Origin: Mycolicibacterium sp. ND9-15
GTDB lineage: Bacteria > Actinomycetota > Actinomycetes > Mycobacteriales > Mycobacteriaceae
Assembly (NCBI RefSeq): GCF_035918395.1
Contig: NZ_CP142362.1
Coordinates: 657,501-721,500 of the forward strand
Direction: 5' to 3'
Length of the DNA: 64,000 nt
Shown here: positions 1 to 8,254 of the stretch, piece by piece
How the letters are laid out: the number at the start of each line of letters is the position of its first letter
Numbering within the stretch: the stretch's first letter is position 1
Program-made: the position numbers and the translations under genes
The notes under the pieces: model-generated
Database searches by the model: none
What the model saw: only the letters and a program-made list of their open reading frames with translations
What the model was told of the DNA's origin: nothing

Positions 1-329
1 GCCTCGCTCAGGTCCCGCCGAGCCTCGAGGAGGCATCCCGGTCGCTGGGAAGTTCACCGACCGCGACGTTCTTCCGGGTGACGCTGCGGTTGACGGCACC
101 CGCCGCCGCGGCCGGTGCCTCGCTGGTGTTCGTCGCCGTGGCAACCGAACTGACCGCCACGCTGCTGCTCGCGCCCACCGGCACCCGCACGTTGGCGATG
201 ATGTTCTGGTCGTACTCCAGCGAGTTGGACTACGCGGCCGCCGCGCCCTACGCGTTGGTGCTCGTGGTGCTCGCCATACCGGTGACACTCATGCTGTACC
301 GGCAAGCCACGAAGGCGGCCGCGCTGTGA
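1..329 (+). CDS. ABC transporter permease, C-terminal part (gene starts outside window)
   Basis: The reading frame is open from base 3 to the stop at 327-329; the start lies before the window. It encodes the last ~108 residues of an inner-membrane permease. An EAA-type cytoplasmic loop (EEASRSLGSSP) contacts the ATPase. It is followed by hydrophobic segments, with a short basic tail (LYRQATKAAAL). The stop overlaps the GTG start of the ATPase gene by 4 bases, so the two are translationally coupled. The partner ATPase is of the FbpC/PotA type, so this is probably an FbpB-like permease for ferric iron. The actual substrate cannot be read from this fragment. Confidence 0.85.
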   Translation, partial: LAQVPPSLEEASRSLGSSPTATFFRVTLRLTAPAAAAGASLVFVAVATELTATLLLAPTGTRTLAMMFWSYSSELDYAAAAPYALVLVVLAIPVTLMLYRQATKAAAL

Positions 330-1369
330 CCGTTCTGGAAACCCACGGGCTGGCCAAGTCGTTCAACGGCCACATGGTGCTCGACCACATCGACCTCGAA
401 CTGCATGCGGGCAGCATCACCGCGGTCGTCGGATCCTCGGGGTGCGGCAAGACCACACTGCTGCGGTTGATCGCCGGCTTCGAAACCCCCGATGACGGCA
501 CCATCACCATCGGCGGCCGGCTGGTCGCGGGCCCGGGCACCGCGGTGGCACCGCACCGGCGGGCGGTCGGATATGTCGCCCAGGACGGCGCACTGTTCCC
601 GCACCTCACCGTGGGACAGAACATCGCCTATGGGCTGGGCGGCGCATCGCGTCGGGCCGAGATCCGCGCGCGCGTAGGCGAACTGCTCGAAACGGTCTCG
701 CTGGACCCCTCCTATGCGTCACGCCGGCCGCACGAACTCTCCGGCGGCCAGCAGCAACGGGTTGCCCTCGCCCGGGCGCTGGCTCGCAAACCGATCGTGA
801 TGCTTCTCGACGAACCGTTCAGCTCCCTCGACACCGGGTTGCGTGCGTCTACTCGAAAAGCCGTTGCGCGCATGCTCACCGACGCGGGCGTGACCACACT
901 GCTGGTCACCCACGACCAGGAGGAAGCGCTGTCGGTCGCCGATCAGGTCGCGGTCATGCGTGACGGTCGCTTCACCCAGGTCGGGTCGCCGCAACAGGTG
1001 TACCGCCAACCGGCCGACCATTTCACCGCCGCGTTCCTCGGCGACTGCATCTCACTGCCCTGCACGGTCGCCGACGGCGTCGCCAACTGTGCGCTCGGGA
1101 AGATCCGCGTAGCCGGGTCGTCTTCGGCTGGTCCCGCGACGTTGCTGCTGCGGCCCGAACAGCTTGTCGCGACGGTGATTTCCGACACCGAGAGGCTAGA
1201 AGGCGTCGGCACCGTGCTGTCCGTCGAGTTCCTCGGCCACGACGTGCTCCTGACCGTCGACCCGGCCGGGGACGCGGACCCGATCATCGTGCGCCAGCAC
1301 AGCCTCGATCCGCCACCTGTCAACGCGAAGGTGCACATCCAGGTGGTGGGCAACGGGGTCGCGTTGTGA
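326..1369 (+). CDS. ABC transporter ATP-binding protein, FbpC/PotA-like
   Basis: 347 aa, GTG start. The Walker A motif GSSGCGKTT is at residues 36-44, the signature LSGGQQQR at about 138-145, and Walker B VMLLDEPFSSLD at about 158-169, followed by the switch histidine (TLLVTHDQEE). The C-terminal ~110 residues look like a TOBE-type regulatory domain, as in iron(III) and polyamine importers. It powers the permease encoded just upstream (4-base overlap) and overlaps the next gene by 4 bases, so three genes form one operon. No substrate-binding protein gene is visible; it may lie upstream of the window. Ferric iron is the most likely substrate by family; thiamine or phosphonate import is possible. 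Confidence 0.9.
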   Translation: MTVLETHGLAKSFNGHMVLDHIDLELHAGSITAVVGSSGCGKTTLLRLIAGFETPDDGTITIGGRLVAGPGTAVAPHRRAVGYVAQDGALFPHLTVGQNIAYGLGGASRRAEIRARVGELLETVSLDPSYASRRPHELSGGQQQRVALARALARKPIVMLLDEPFSSLDTGLRASTRKAVARMLTDAGVTTLLVTHDQEEALSVADQVAVMRDGRFTQVGSPQQVYRQPADHFTAAFLGDCISLPCTVADGVANCALGKIRVAGSSSAGPATLLLRPEQLVATVISDTERLEGVGTVLSVEFLGHDVLLTVDPAGDADPIIVRQHSLDPPPVNAKVHIQVVGNGVAL

Positions 1370-3855
1370 CGAGCCTTCTCATCGACCACCTGCGGGCCTA
1401 CGGTGACGACATCGCGGTGTGCACCGAGACGCAGCAACTGACCTACGCCACGCTGGCCGACCTGGTCCAGGCCGCGGCAAGAGACCTCGGCGACACCCGA
1501 CGCCTGGTCTTGCTCGAAACCCGCAACGACATCGAGACTTTGGTTCAGTATCTCGGCGCGCACGCCGGCCGTCACGTGGTGCTGTTGGTCCCGGCAGGCC
1601 GTGACCACTCCTTGATACTGCAGACATACGATCCCGACACCGTCATCGGTGACGGCGTCGTCCAGCACCGCCGCAGGGCAGGTAGCCGCGCCCTGCACGA
1701 CGACCTCGCCGTGTTGATGTCCACGTCGGGCAGCACCGGCTCACCAAAACTCGTGCGGCTCTCGCACGCCAATCTGCTCGCCAATGCCGCCGCGGTCGCC
1801 GACTACCTCGATATTCGCGAGACCGACCGTGCAGCAACCACACTCCCGATGTCTTACTGCTACGGATTGTCAGTCGTCAACAGCCACCTGCTCCGCGGCG
1901 CCTGCCTCATCCTCACCGATCTTTCGGTGACCGACGAGCGGTTCTGGCACCTGTTCCGCCGCCACCGCGGCACCTCGTTCGCAGGTGTGCCCTACACGTT
2001 CGAACTGCTCGAGCAGGTCGGGTTCGACCGAATGGACCTGCCCGACCTGCGTTACGTGACGCAGGCAGGTGGGCGAATGCCGCCCGAGCAGGTGCGGCGG
2101 TTCGCCGAACAGGCGCGCGACGGCAGCTGGCAGCTGTTCGTCATGTATGGGGCGACCGAAGCCACCGCCAGAATGGCTTACCTGCCACCGGAATTAGCGT
2201 TGTCGAGGCCCAATGCGGTCGGGAAGCCCGTCCCTGGCGGTTCCTTCACGATCGAGCCCGTCGCCGGAGGCTCCGACGGGCAGGTCGGCGAATTGGTGTA
2301 CCGCGGCCCCAACGTGATGATGGGTTACGCCCACGATCCGGCCGACCTCGCACTCGGCAAGACCGTCGAGTCACTGCACACCGGTGACCTCGCCCGCCGC
2401 GCTCCCGACGGGCTCTACGAGATCGTCGGCCGCACCAGCCGGTTCGTCAAGATGTACGGGCTGCGTATCGATTTGCAGCGCGTCGAGTCCGCACTCAGCG
2501 CCGCTGGGGTCACCGCGTTCTGCACCAATGACGACGACCGCCTCCTCGTAGCGGCGACGGGCGCACATGCCGAGCGTGACGTCCAGCGCATCGCGGCCGA
2601 GGCCGCCGGGATACCGGCGTCCGGCGTCCGTGCGGTCTGGGTGGGCGAGCTGCCTTTGCTGCCGTCCGGCAAACCGGACTACCGCACCGTCCGCGAGCTG
2701 GCGCTCGCCCGGGAGGTGTCACCGACAACCGACCTGCGCGGGTTGTTCGCCGACGTACTCCAGATCGACCCGACCACCATCGGCCCCGATGCAAGCTTCG
2801 TCGACCTCGGCGGCGATTCGCTGTCCTACGTGGCGATGTCGGTACGGTTGGAGCGCGCGCTGGGGCAGCTGCCCGCCGAATGGCAGCAGCGACCGCTGCG
2901 TGAACTGGAGACGCTGGCGACGCCGCGACGGCGGCGGTGGCGGCTGTGGAACGCCACGCTGGAGACCAGCGTGGCGTTGCGGGCCGTCGCGATCATCTTG
3001 ATCGTCGGTTCGCACGCCGAGCTGTTCGAGTTGTGGGGCGGCGCTCACCTTCTGCTGGGTATCGCCGGGTACAACTTCGGCCGATTCTGCCTCACACCGG
3101 TGCCCCGCACGAAGCGGGTGCGCCACCTGCGAAACACCATCGGCTGGATAGCGCTCCCGTCGGTCCTGTGGGTCGGCGTCGCGTTGCTGCTGACCGACGA
3201 TTACACCTGGACGAACCTGTTGCTGGCCAACAAGTTCTTCGGTCCGCACGACAGCATGACCGCGGGCCGCCTGTGGTTCGTCGAGGTTCTGGTGTGGACG
3301 CTCGTCGCGCTGGCGCTGCTGTTCTGGCTACCGGCGATGGATCGCGTTGAGCGCCAACGGCCGTTCGCGGTCGCCGTGGTGTTCGCAATCGCCGGGTTGG
3401 CATTGCGTTACGACGTGCTGGGATTGGACATGGGCCGGGACGCCTGGTTCACGATGCTCGCGTTCTGGTTCTTTGCGATCGGGTGGGCGGCGTCGAAGGC
3501 GACCACGATCGCGCAGCGTGCGCTGCTCACAGCGGTGCTGGCGGTGGCTTTGCACGGCTACTTCGACAGCACGTTGCGAGCGCTTCTCGTGTTCGGCGGT
3601 CTCGCGTTGGTGATCTGGCTGCCCACCATCCGCTGCCCCGCAGCGTTGGTGGGCGCGGGCGGGGTCCTCGCCGAGGCATCGCTGTACACCTACCTGGTTC
3701 ACTACCAGGTCTATGCGCTGTTCCCCGGCCACCCCGCTCTCGGGGTGATCGCCTCGCTCGCCGTCGGCATCCTGCTCACCTATCTGGTGACCGTGCTACG
3801 ACGGCGGGTGCGCACCGCGTCGCCGGATTCGGCTAGGTATCCCGCTCCGCGATAA
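1366..3855 (+). CDS. Adenylation - carrier protein - membrane acyltransferase (family 3) fusion
   Basis: 829 aa, GTG start overlapping the ATPase stop. Residues ~1-450 are an AMP-forming adenylation domain: TSGSTGSPK phosphate loop, YGATEATARM, LHTGDLARRA, and the C-terminal lysine motif LLPSGKPDYR. Residues ~455-520 are a carrier domain with the phosphopantetheine serine in LGGDSLSY (Ser485). Residues ~535-815 form about ten membrane helices of the acyltransferase family 3 type. The layout suggests activation of an acid or amino acid, loading on the built-in carrier, and transfer to an acceptor at the membrane. Coupling to an iron-type ABC transporter suggests a link to a metallophore or a modified surface molecule, which is inference. 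It converges on the thioesterase gene with a 23-base overlap. Confidence 0.85.
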   Translation: MTSLLIDHLRAYGDDIAVCTETQQLTYATLADLVQAAARDLGDTRRLVLLETRNDIETLVQYLGAHAGRHVVLLVPAGRDHSLILQTYDPDTVIGDGVVQHRRRAGSRALHDDLAVLMSTSGSTGSPKLVRLSHANLLANAAAVADYLDIRETDRAATTLPMSYCYGLSVVNSHLLRGACLILTDLSVTDERFWHLFRRHRGTSFAGVPYTFELLEQVGFDRMDLPDLRYVTQAGGRMPPEQVRRFAEQARDGSWQLFVMYGATEATARMAYLPPELALSRPNAVGKPVPGGSFTIEPVAGGSDGQVGELVYRGPNVMMGYAHDPADLALGKTVESLHTGDLARRAPDGLYEIVGRTSRFVKMYGLRIDLQRVESALSAAGVTAFCTNDDDRLLVAATGAHAERDVQRIAAEAAGIPASGVRAVWVGELPLLPSGKPDYRTVRELALAREVSPTTDLRGLFADVLQIDPTTIGPDASFVDLGGDSLSYVAMSVRLERALGQLPAEWQQRPLRELETLATPRRRRWRLWNATLETSVALRAVAIILIVGSHAELFELWGGAHLLLGIAGYNFGRFCLTPVPRTKRVRHLRNTIGWIALPSVLWVGVALLLTDDYTWTNLLLANKFFGPHDSMTAGRLWFVEVLVWTLVALALLFWLPAMDRVERQRPFAVAVVFAIAGLALRYDVLGLDMGRDAWFTMLAFWFFAIGWAASKATTIAQRALLTAVLAVALHGYFDSTLRALLVFGGLALVIWLPTIRCPAALVGAGGVLAEASLYTYLVHYQVYALFPGHPALGVIASLAVGILLTYLVTVLRRRVRTASPDSARYPAPR

Positions 3856-4639
3856 GGCCCTCCTGTGCCAGCGTGGCGGCAATGACGCCGTCGGCGCGAA
3901 TGAGGCTGCCAGTCACGACGCCTCTGCCCGCGGCGGCGGCCGGCGATGTCGACTCGAGCAGGTTCCACTGGTCGGCGTACACCGGCCGGTGAAACCAGAT
4001 CGAGGAATCCGTTGTGCCGCTGCGGTGTGTCCGCGCCTTCATCGAGTGGCCATGAACCTGTAGGGCGGGATCGATCATGTACACGTCGCACACGTAGACC
4101 GCGATCAGCGTGTGCAGCAGCGGATCGTCGGGAAGGGACAGCGTCGCGCGCCACCAGAACCGACGGACGAATTCGCCTGTCGACGTGTCGTCGGCGATCC
4201 TGATGTCCAGTTCGTCGAGCGGCATCGACGGTGCGGGGCCGGCAGGTCCCGTGCGAGGCAACGACTCCGCATCGTGCGGTAAGGACGGTCGGCGCCCGTG
4301 TTCGGGTCCGCCGGTGGGCACGGCGAAGGACACCGTGGCCGTCGTCAACATCCTGCCCTGCTGGTGAGATTCGACACGGCGTGCCGACGATGTGCGGCCG
4401 TCGAAGACCCGTGCGACGGTGTACTCGACCTCGTCGCCGGCCTCGCCGCCGCGCAAGAACTGAAGATGCAGGTTCGTCGGCAGCCGGCCCGCGTCGACGG
4501 TGCGGCACGCCGCGGCCAGACTCTGCGCAACGAATTGCCCGCCGTAGGCGCGCTTTCCGGCTGGACCGCTTGCCGGGCCGACCCAGGTGTCGGCGCCCTC
4601 ACCGGCGCGCAGGTCGAGCAGATCGAGCAGCGTGCTCAC
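3833..4639 (-). CDS. Acyl-CoA thioesterase, TesB-like double hotdog
   Basis: 268 aa. It hydrolyses acyl-CoA to free acid and CoA in the cytoplasm. An N-terminal hotdog carries AYGGQFVAQSLAAA, where TesB proteins have their substrate loop. The C-terminal hotdog carries YVCDVYMIDPAL and the hallmark WFHRP after a THRSGTTDSS stretch; the usual SLDH version is not exact. I chose GTG at 4639 because translation N-terminal to it gives unrelated basic sequence and because this start overlaps the CoA-transferase stop by 4 bases. It therefore sits second in a two-gene operon with the class III CoA-transferase, and the pair may handle one acyl-CoA. Confidence 0.85.
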   Translation of the reverse strand: MSTLLDLLDLRAGEGADTWVGPASGPAGKRAYGGQFVAQSLAAACRTVDAGRLPTNLHLQFLRGGEAGDEVEYTVARVFDGRTSSARRVESHQQGRMLTTATVSFAVPTGGPEHGRRPSLPHDAESLPRTGPAGPAPSMPLDELDIRIADDTSTGEFVRRFWWRATLSLPDDPLLHTLIAVYVCDVYMIDPALQVHGHSMKARTHRSGTTDSSIWFHRPVYADQWNLLESTSPAAAAGRGVVTGSLIRADGVIAATLAQEGLIAERDT

Positions 4640-5856
4640 TCGCCGCGGCCCGTCGCCACCGTCCCCGATGCGACCAACCCGTCGACCTCCTCGGCGGACA
4701 ATCCCAACCAGTCGTTCAGCACGCCGACGGTGTCGTCCCCCAACACCGGCGACGCGACCGCGCACGGATACTGGCCGTCGATCGAAATCGGCAGCCCCGG
4801 CGCCAGATAGGTGCCGATCCGCGGCTGATCGAGCGAAGTGAACAACGGGTTGGTGGCGATCTTGTCGGCCGTGGCAGCTTCGGCGAAGGTACGATACCGC
4901 TCCCACAACACCGAGGTGGCCGAGAGCGCGGCGCTGATCTCGTCTGCCGTGTGCGCGGTGAACCACTCGGCGAACAACCCACTCAACGCGTCGCGATGTA
5001 GAAAACGTTGCCCCTCGTCGGCGAAATCCGCATCCAGTGTTTCCGCCAGCGCGGCAACGGCTTTCGCGGTGCCGGTGAGCTCGCTGAGGTCCCGGAAATG
5101 TCTGCCGGTCAGCGCGACCACCATGAACGAGACCCCGTCGCTGCTGACGAAGTCCTGGCCGTACTGGCCGTACACCGAGTTGCCGATACGCTCGCGCGCG
5201 GTGCCGTTGATCATCACTTCGGTGAAGAAGCCGAGGTTACCCGCCGTCGCCAGCGCGACGTTCTCCAGCGGAATGCTGATCCGCCGGCCTTCGCCGGTCA
5301 CATCGCGATGCCGCAGGGCGGTCACCACAGCCAGTGCGGTGTAGATGCCGCAGGCGACGTCCCATGCGGGCAGAACGTGGTTGACGGGTGTGGCAAGTTC
5401 GGACGGACCGGTCACCATCGGAAAGCCGATCCCCGCGTTGACGGTGTAGTCCACACCCGTGCCGCCGTCGGCGCGCCCGGAGACCTCGACATGGATCAGG
5501 TCGGGCCGCAGCGCCGTCAAGGTGTCGTACGAATGCCATTCGCGTCCGGCCACGTTCGTGATCAGAATGCCGCCACCCGCGATCAACCGCTGGATCAGAC
5601 GCTGTCCCGCTTCGGAGCGCACATCTGCAGCGAGCGATCGTTTGCCCTTGTTCAGGCCTGCCCAGTAGATGCTTTCGCCATCGCCGGTGACGGGCCATCG
5701 TCGGTAATCGGCGGCGCCGCCGATCGGATCGACCCGCGTTACCTCCGCGCCGAGTTGGGCCAGCGTCATCCCGGCCAGTGGGACGGCGACGAAGCTGGAG
5801 ATCTCGACGATGCGCACACCGGCCAGCGGCCGAGTCGCATCGGGTGTGGCGGTCAT
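4636..5856 (-). CDS. CaiB/BaiF (family III) CoA-transferase
   Basis: 406 aa. The N-terminal segment LAGVRIVEISSFVAVPLAG and the LGAEVTRVDP motif are typical of family III CoA-transferases. These move CoA between carboxylic acids through an aspartyl-CoA thioester; the candidate catalytic Asp is in LPAWDVACG. The length fits the family. The stop overlaps the thioesterase start by 4 bases, so the two proteins are co-translated. The acyl substrate cannot be deduced. A 33-base gap separates it from the HAD gene upstream. Confidence 0.88.
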   Translation of the reverse strand: MTATPDATRPLAGVRIVEISSFVAVPLAGMTLAQLGAEVTRVDPIGGAADYRRWPVTGDGESIYWAGLNKGKRSLAADVRSEAGQRLIQRLIAGGGILITNVAGREWHSYDTLTALRPDLIHVEVSGRADGGTGVDYTVNAGIGFPMVTGPSELATPVNHVLPAWDVACGIYTALAVVTALRHRDVTGEGRRISIPLENVALATAGNLGFFTEVMINGTARERIGNSVYGQYGQDFVSSDGVSFMVVALTGRHFRDLSELTGTAKAVAALAETLDADFADEGQRFLHRDALSGLFAEWFTAHTADEISAALSATSVLWERYRTFAEAATADKIATNPLFTSLDQPRIGTYLAPGLPISIDGQYPCAVASPVLGDDTVGVLNDWLGLSAEEVDGLVASGTVATGRGE

Positions 5857-5889
5857 CGGGGTCAGTGTAAGAGGTTGCTCAAACGCAAC

Positions 5890-6663
5890 TCACACGAGTT
5901 CGATGGCTTCGGCGATGGACGCCAGTACCCGGCTGGGCCGGAACGGATACCGCTCGACGTCGTCGATGTTCGTCGAACCGGTGAGTACGAGGATGGTTTC
6001 CAGCCCCGCTTCGATGCCCGCGACGACGTCGGTGTCCATCCGGTCGCCCACCATGACCGTGCTCTCCGAATGCGCCTCGATCCGGTTCAGCGCGCTGCGG
6101 AACATCATCGGGTTGGGCTTGCCGACGAAGTACGGTTCGCGGCCGGTGGCCTTCGTGATCATCGCGGCGACCGACCCAGTGGCCGGTAGCGGTCCTTCCG
6201 CGGACGGGCCGGTGACGTCGGGGTTGGTGGCGATGAACCGGGCGCCGCCGAGGATCAACCGGATCGCCTTGGTGATCGCCTCGAACGAGTAGGTCCGCGT
6301 CTCTCCGAGAACCACGAAGTCCGGTTCGATATCGGTGAGGGTGTACCCCGCCTCGTGCAATGCCGTGGTCAGCCCGGCCTCGCCGATGACATAGGCCGAT
6401 CCGCCCGGCAGCTGGTCGGTGAGGAACGCCGCGGTCGCCAGCGCGGAGGTCCAGATGGACTCCTCGGGCACGACCAGGCCCGCGCGCCGCAGCCGCGCGG
6501 ACAGGTCCCGGGGCGTGAAGATCGAGTTGTTGGTCAGCACTAGAAAGGGCCGAGCACGGTCGCTTAATCGCTGCAGGAACTCGGCGGCGCCGGGCAGCGC
6601 ATGTTCCTCGCGGACGAGCACACCGTCCATGTCGGTGAGCCAGCACTTCGGTGTGTCGCGCAC
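5890..6663 (-). CDS. HAD-IIA family hydrolase (NagD/phosphoglycolate phosphatase-like)
   Basis: 257 aa, GTG start. HAD motif I is LTDMDGVLV near residue 10 with both catalytic aspartates. Motif II is VLTNNS, the lysine of motif III is in VGKPNP, and motif IV is MVGDRMDTDV. The large cap inserted after motif II is the IIA type seen in NagD. Such proteins dephosphorylate small sugar or nucleotide phosphates. It may share a transcript with the downstream CoA-transferase (33-base gap), but a functional link is not obvious. Confidence 0.87.
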   Translation of the reverse strand: MRDTPKCWLTDMDGVLVREEHALPGAAEFLQRLSDRARPFLVLTNNSIFTPRDLSARLRRAGLVVPEESIWTSALATAAFLTDQLPGGSAYVIGEAGLTTALHEAGYTLTDIEPDFVVLGETRTYSFEAITKAIRLILGGARFIATNPDVTGPSAEGPLPATGSVAAMITKATGREPYFVGKPNPMMFRSALNRIEAHSESTVMVGDRMDTDVVAGIEAGLETILVLTGSTNIDDVERYPFRPSRVLASIAEAIELV

Positions 6664-6691
6664 CGATCCAGTGTGTCAGTTTCCTGGACCG

Positions 6692-7036
6692 CTAGCCCAT
6701 CGGCATATCGGGCATCGGCACATCGCAGCGGTCACGGAAGTCGATCGCGGCCTGCCGGACCGCTCGCAGCTCGTCGCGAACTTGCGGGTTGGCATCCAGA
6801 TATGCCTTGATCTCCGTCGTCATCTGATCCCTGGGCTTGCCTTTGAGTCCGGTGAAGAACGCGTTCACCTCCGGATGGGTGAACAGGTACGACGACATGC
6901 CCGCGGAAACCCCGGACATGACACCGGCCAGGTCGGCGGCCGTGCAGTTGGGCGGATCGGCGGCGGCGGGCGCGGCGCCGAAGAGGATCGCGCCGGCGAT
7001 CACACCGGCACCGACAGCACTGCGGCGGAACAACAT
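6692..7036 (-). CDS. Secreted hemophore-related protein (Rv0203/Rv1174c family)
   Basis: 114 aa. A signal peptide of ~26 residues ends in APAAADP. The mature part has the family motif YLFTHPEVNAFFTGL and two cysteines (PPNC and DRCDV) that probably form a disulphide. Rv0203 of M. tuberculosis binds haem outside the cell and passes it to MmpL proteins, so this protein may carry haem or another ligand in the cell envelope. The ATG at 7036 is preceded by AAGGAG. It is the second of two small secreted-protein genes, 34 bases after the first. Confidence 0.8.
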   Translation of the reverse strand: MLFRRSAVGAGVIAGAILFGAAPAAADPPNCTAADLAGVMSGVSAGMSSYLFTHPEVNAFFTGLKGKPRDQMTTEIKAYLDANPQVRDELRAVRQAAIDFRDRCDVPMPDMPMG

Positions 7037-7070
7037 TGGCAGCTCCTTACTCAAATAGTGAACGGACTTT

Positions 7071-7373
7071 TCAGCGCGGACCGATACCGCCGGGTCGCCC
7101 CGGACGGCCGATGTCGATGAGCGGAGGTCCCGGGTCGAGGATGACGTCGACGCCCCAATCGTCGCTGCAATACCACGGGTCGGCGCAGTAACCGGGGTAG
7201 ACGGGACCGGCCTGCGGGGCATCGGGCCCGCCGCCGCGTACGGTTCCCTGCGCGCATACGGTGGCGGCGCCCGCGTTCGTGCAGTCCGCTGACGCGACGG
7301 GCGTGACCGCGACACCGATCGGCGCCACCGTCATCGAGAGTGTCACCAGCAGGCAGCGATTGGTGAACCTCAT
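7071..7373 (-). CDS. Small secreted Gly/Pro-rich protein of unknown function
   Basis: 100 aa. A signal peptide runs to about residue 29 (VTPVASADC). The mature protein has four cysteines (DCTNAG, TVCAQG, GYCADP, WYCSDD), then a proline/glycine-rich tail ending GRPGRPGGIGPR. GGAGG lies 6 bases before the ATG. I do not recognise a domain. Position suggests co-expression with the hemophore-related gene downstream. The even number of cysteines and the export signal fit a disulphide-bonded envelope protein. Confidence 0.7.
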   Translation of the reverse strand: MRFTNRCLLVTLSMTVAPIGVAVTPVASADCTNAGAATVCAQGTVRGGGPDAPQAGPVYPGYCADPWYCSDDWGVDVILDPGPPLIDIGRPGRPGGIGPR

Positions 7374-7676
7374 GGCCGCCTCCTTTCCGATGATCGGGTC
7401 GCGTGCCACCGTGGGCGACGCGCCGACTTCCGCAATGTCCGCAGCGTAATTCGGTGCCAGATTTTCGTTCATGAATTCGCAATTCTGCGTCACGTCGGCG
7501 CGTGAATCTCTTCGCCGTGCGGATGGTTTGGCTAATTAGTCGGGCATCACTTTCCCGAGGCAAGCAGTCAGAGCCGAACGCTTCCCGGCCACGCGAAAAG
7601 GCCTGGAAGAATTGAGCGTGTCGCCCACTCGAGCAGTGCTAATGTCTGCTCAGGTGACGACAATTGGGGGGGCACT
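7374..7676. other. Intergenic region between divergent transcripts, no gene seen
   Basis: 303 bases between the secreted-protein gene (minus) and the DyP operon (plus); it must hold both promoters. I see no convincing open frame with codon use like the neighbours. A short inverted repeat GAATT-CGC-AATTC lies at 7473-7485 and could be an operator. Confidence 0.4.
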
Positions 7677-8237
7677 ATGGCCGCCGACCGCCAAGACTGG
7701 ACTCGGCCCGCAGCCATGGCCATTCCCGAGACCGGTTACTTCGAACTCGAGCGTGGCCGCTACGGACCGGTCTTCCCCAGGACCCCGGCCTGCTACGGCT
7801 TCTCGATCATCGCAAAGGTCAAAGAAGGCCGTGAGGCGGCCGTCCGGGCGTACGGCAAGCAGATCGAAGAGGCCGTCGCGGCGAGCCCCGACGTACTCGC
7901 GCCTCTCCGGTTGCACTACCTGCGCTGGATTCTGTTCGACGTGGGCTCGGGCCTGCACTTTCAGTACCAAGGCATTTTCGACACCGACTTCGACAAGTAC
8001 ACCGAGGACGCCGTTCAGTTGTTCAGCGCCACCGGAATCACGACGGTGTTCACCAACCTCGAAGGCTTCCCCGAGGACTGGCGGGAGAACCCGGAGGCAT
8101 TCGTGACATTCGTTCGCGAGCACCAAGTTCCAAGCTTCTTGGAGTATGGCGAGTACCCATACGTCACCTCTGAGGAGATCAAGAAGGCACTGCGCCTGAA
8201 GGCGGCGTTCTCCACCATGCTCGACCAGATGCAGTAG
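7677..8237 (+). CDS. Hypothetical protein, first gene of DyP peroxidase operon
   Basis: 186 aa, soluble, no signal peptide or membrane segment. A GGGGGG stretch serves as ribosome-binding site before the ATG. Notable segments are CYGFSIIAKVKEGREAAV, LRLHYLRWILFD and FLEYGEYPYVTSEEI. The alternation of short strands and amphipathic helices suggests an alpha/beta barrel of the ferredoxin-like kind that DyP peroxidases and chlorite dismutases also use, but that is a guess from pattern only. It lies 17 bases before the peroxidase gene, so a shared role such as partner subunit or substrate adaptor is likely. Confidence 0.75.
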   Translation: MAADRQDWTRPAAMAIPETGYFELERGRYGPVFPRTPACYGFSIIAKVKEGREAAVRAYGKQIEEAVAASPDVLAPLRLHYLRWILFDVGSGLHFQYQGIFDTDFDKYTEDAVQLFSATGITTVFTNLEGFPEDWRENPEAFVTFVREHQVPSFLEYGEYPYVTSEEIKKALRLKAAFSTMLDQMQ

Positions 8238-8254
8238 TCCTCGAGGGGCGCACA

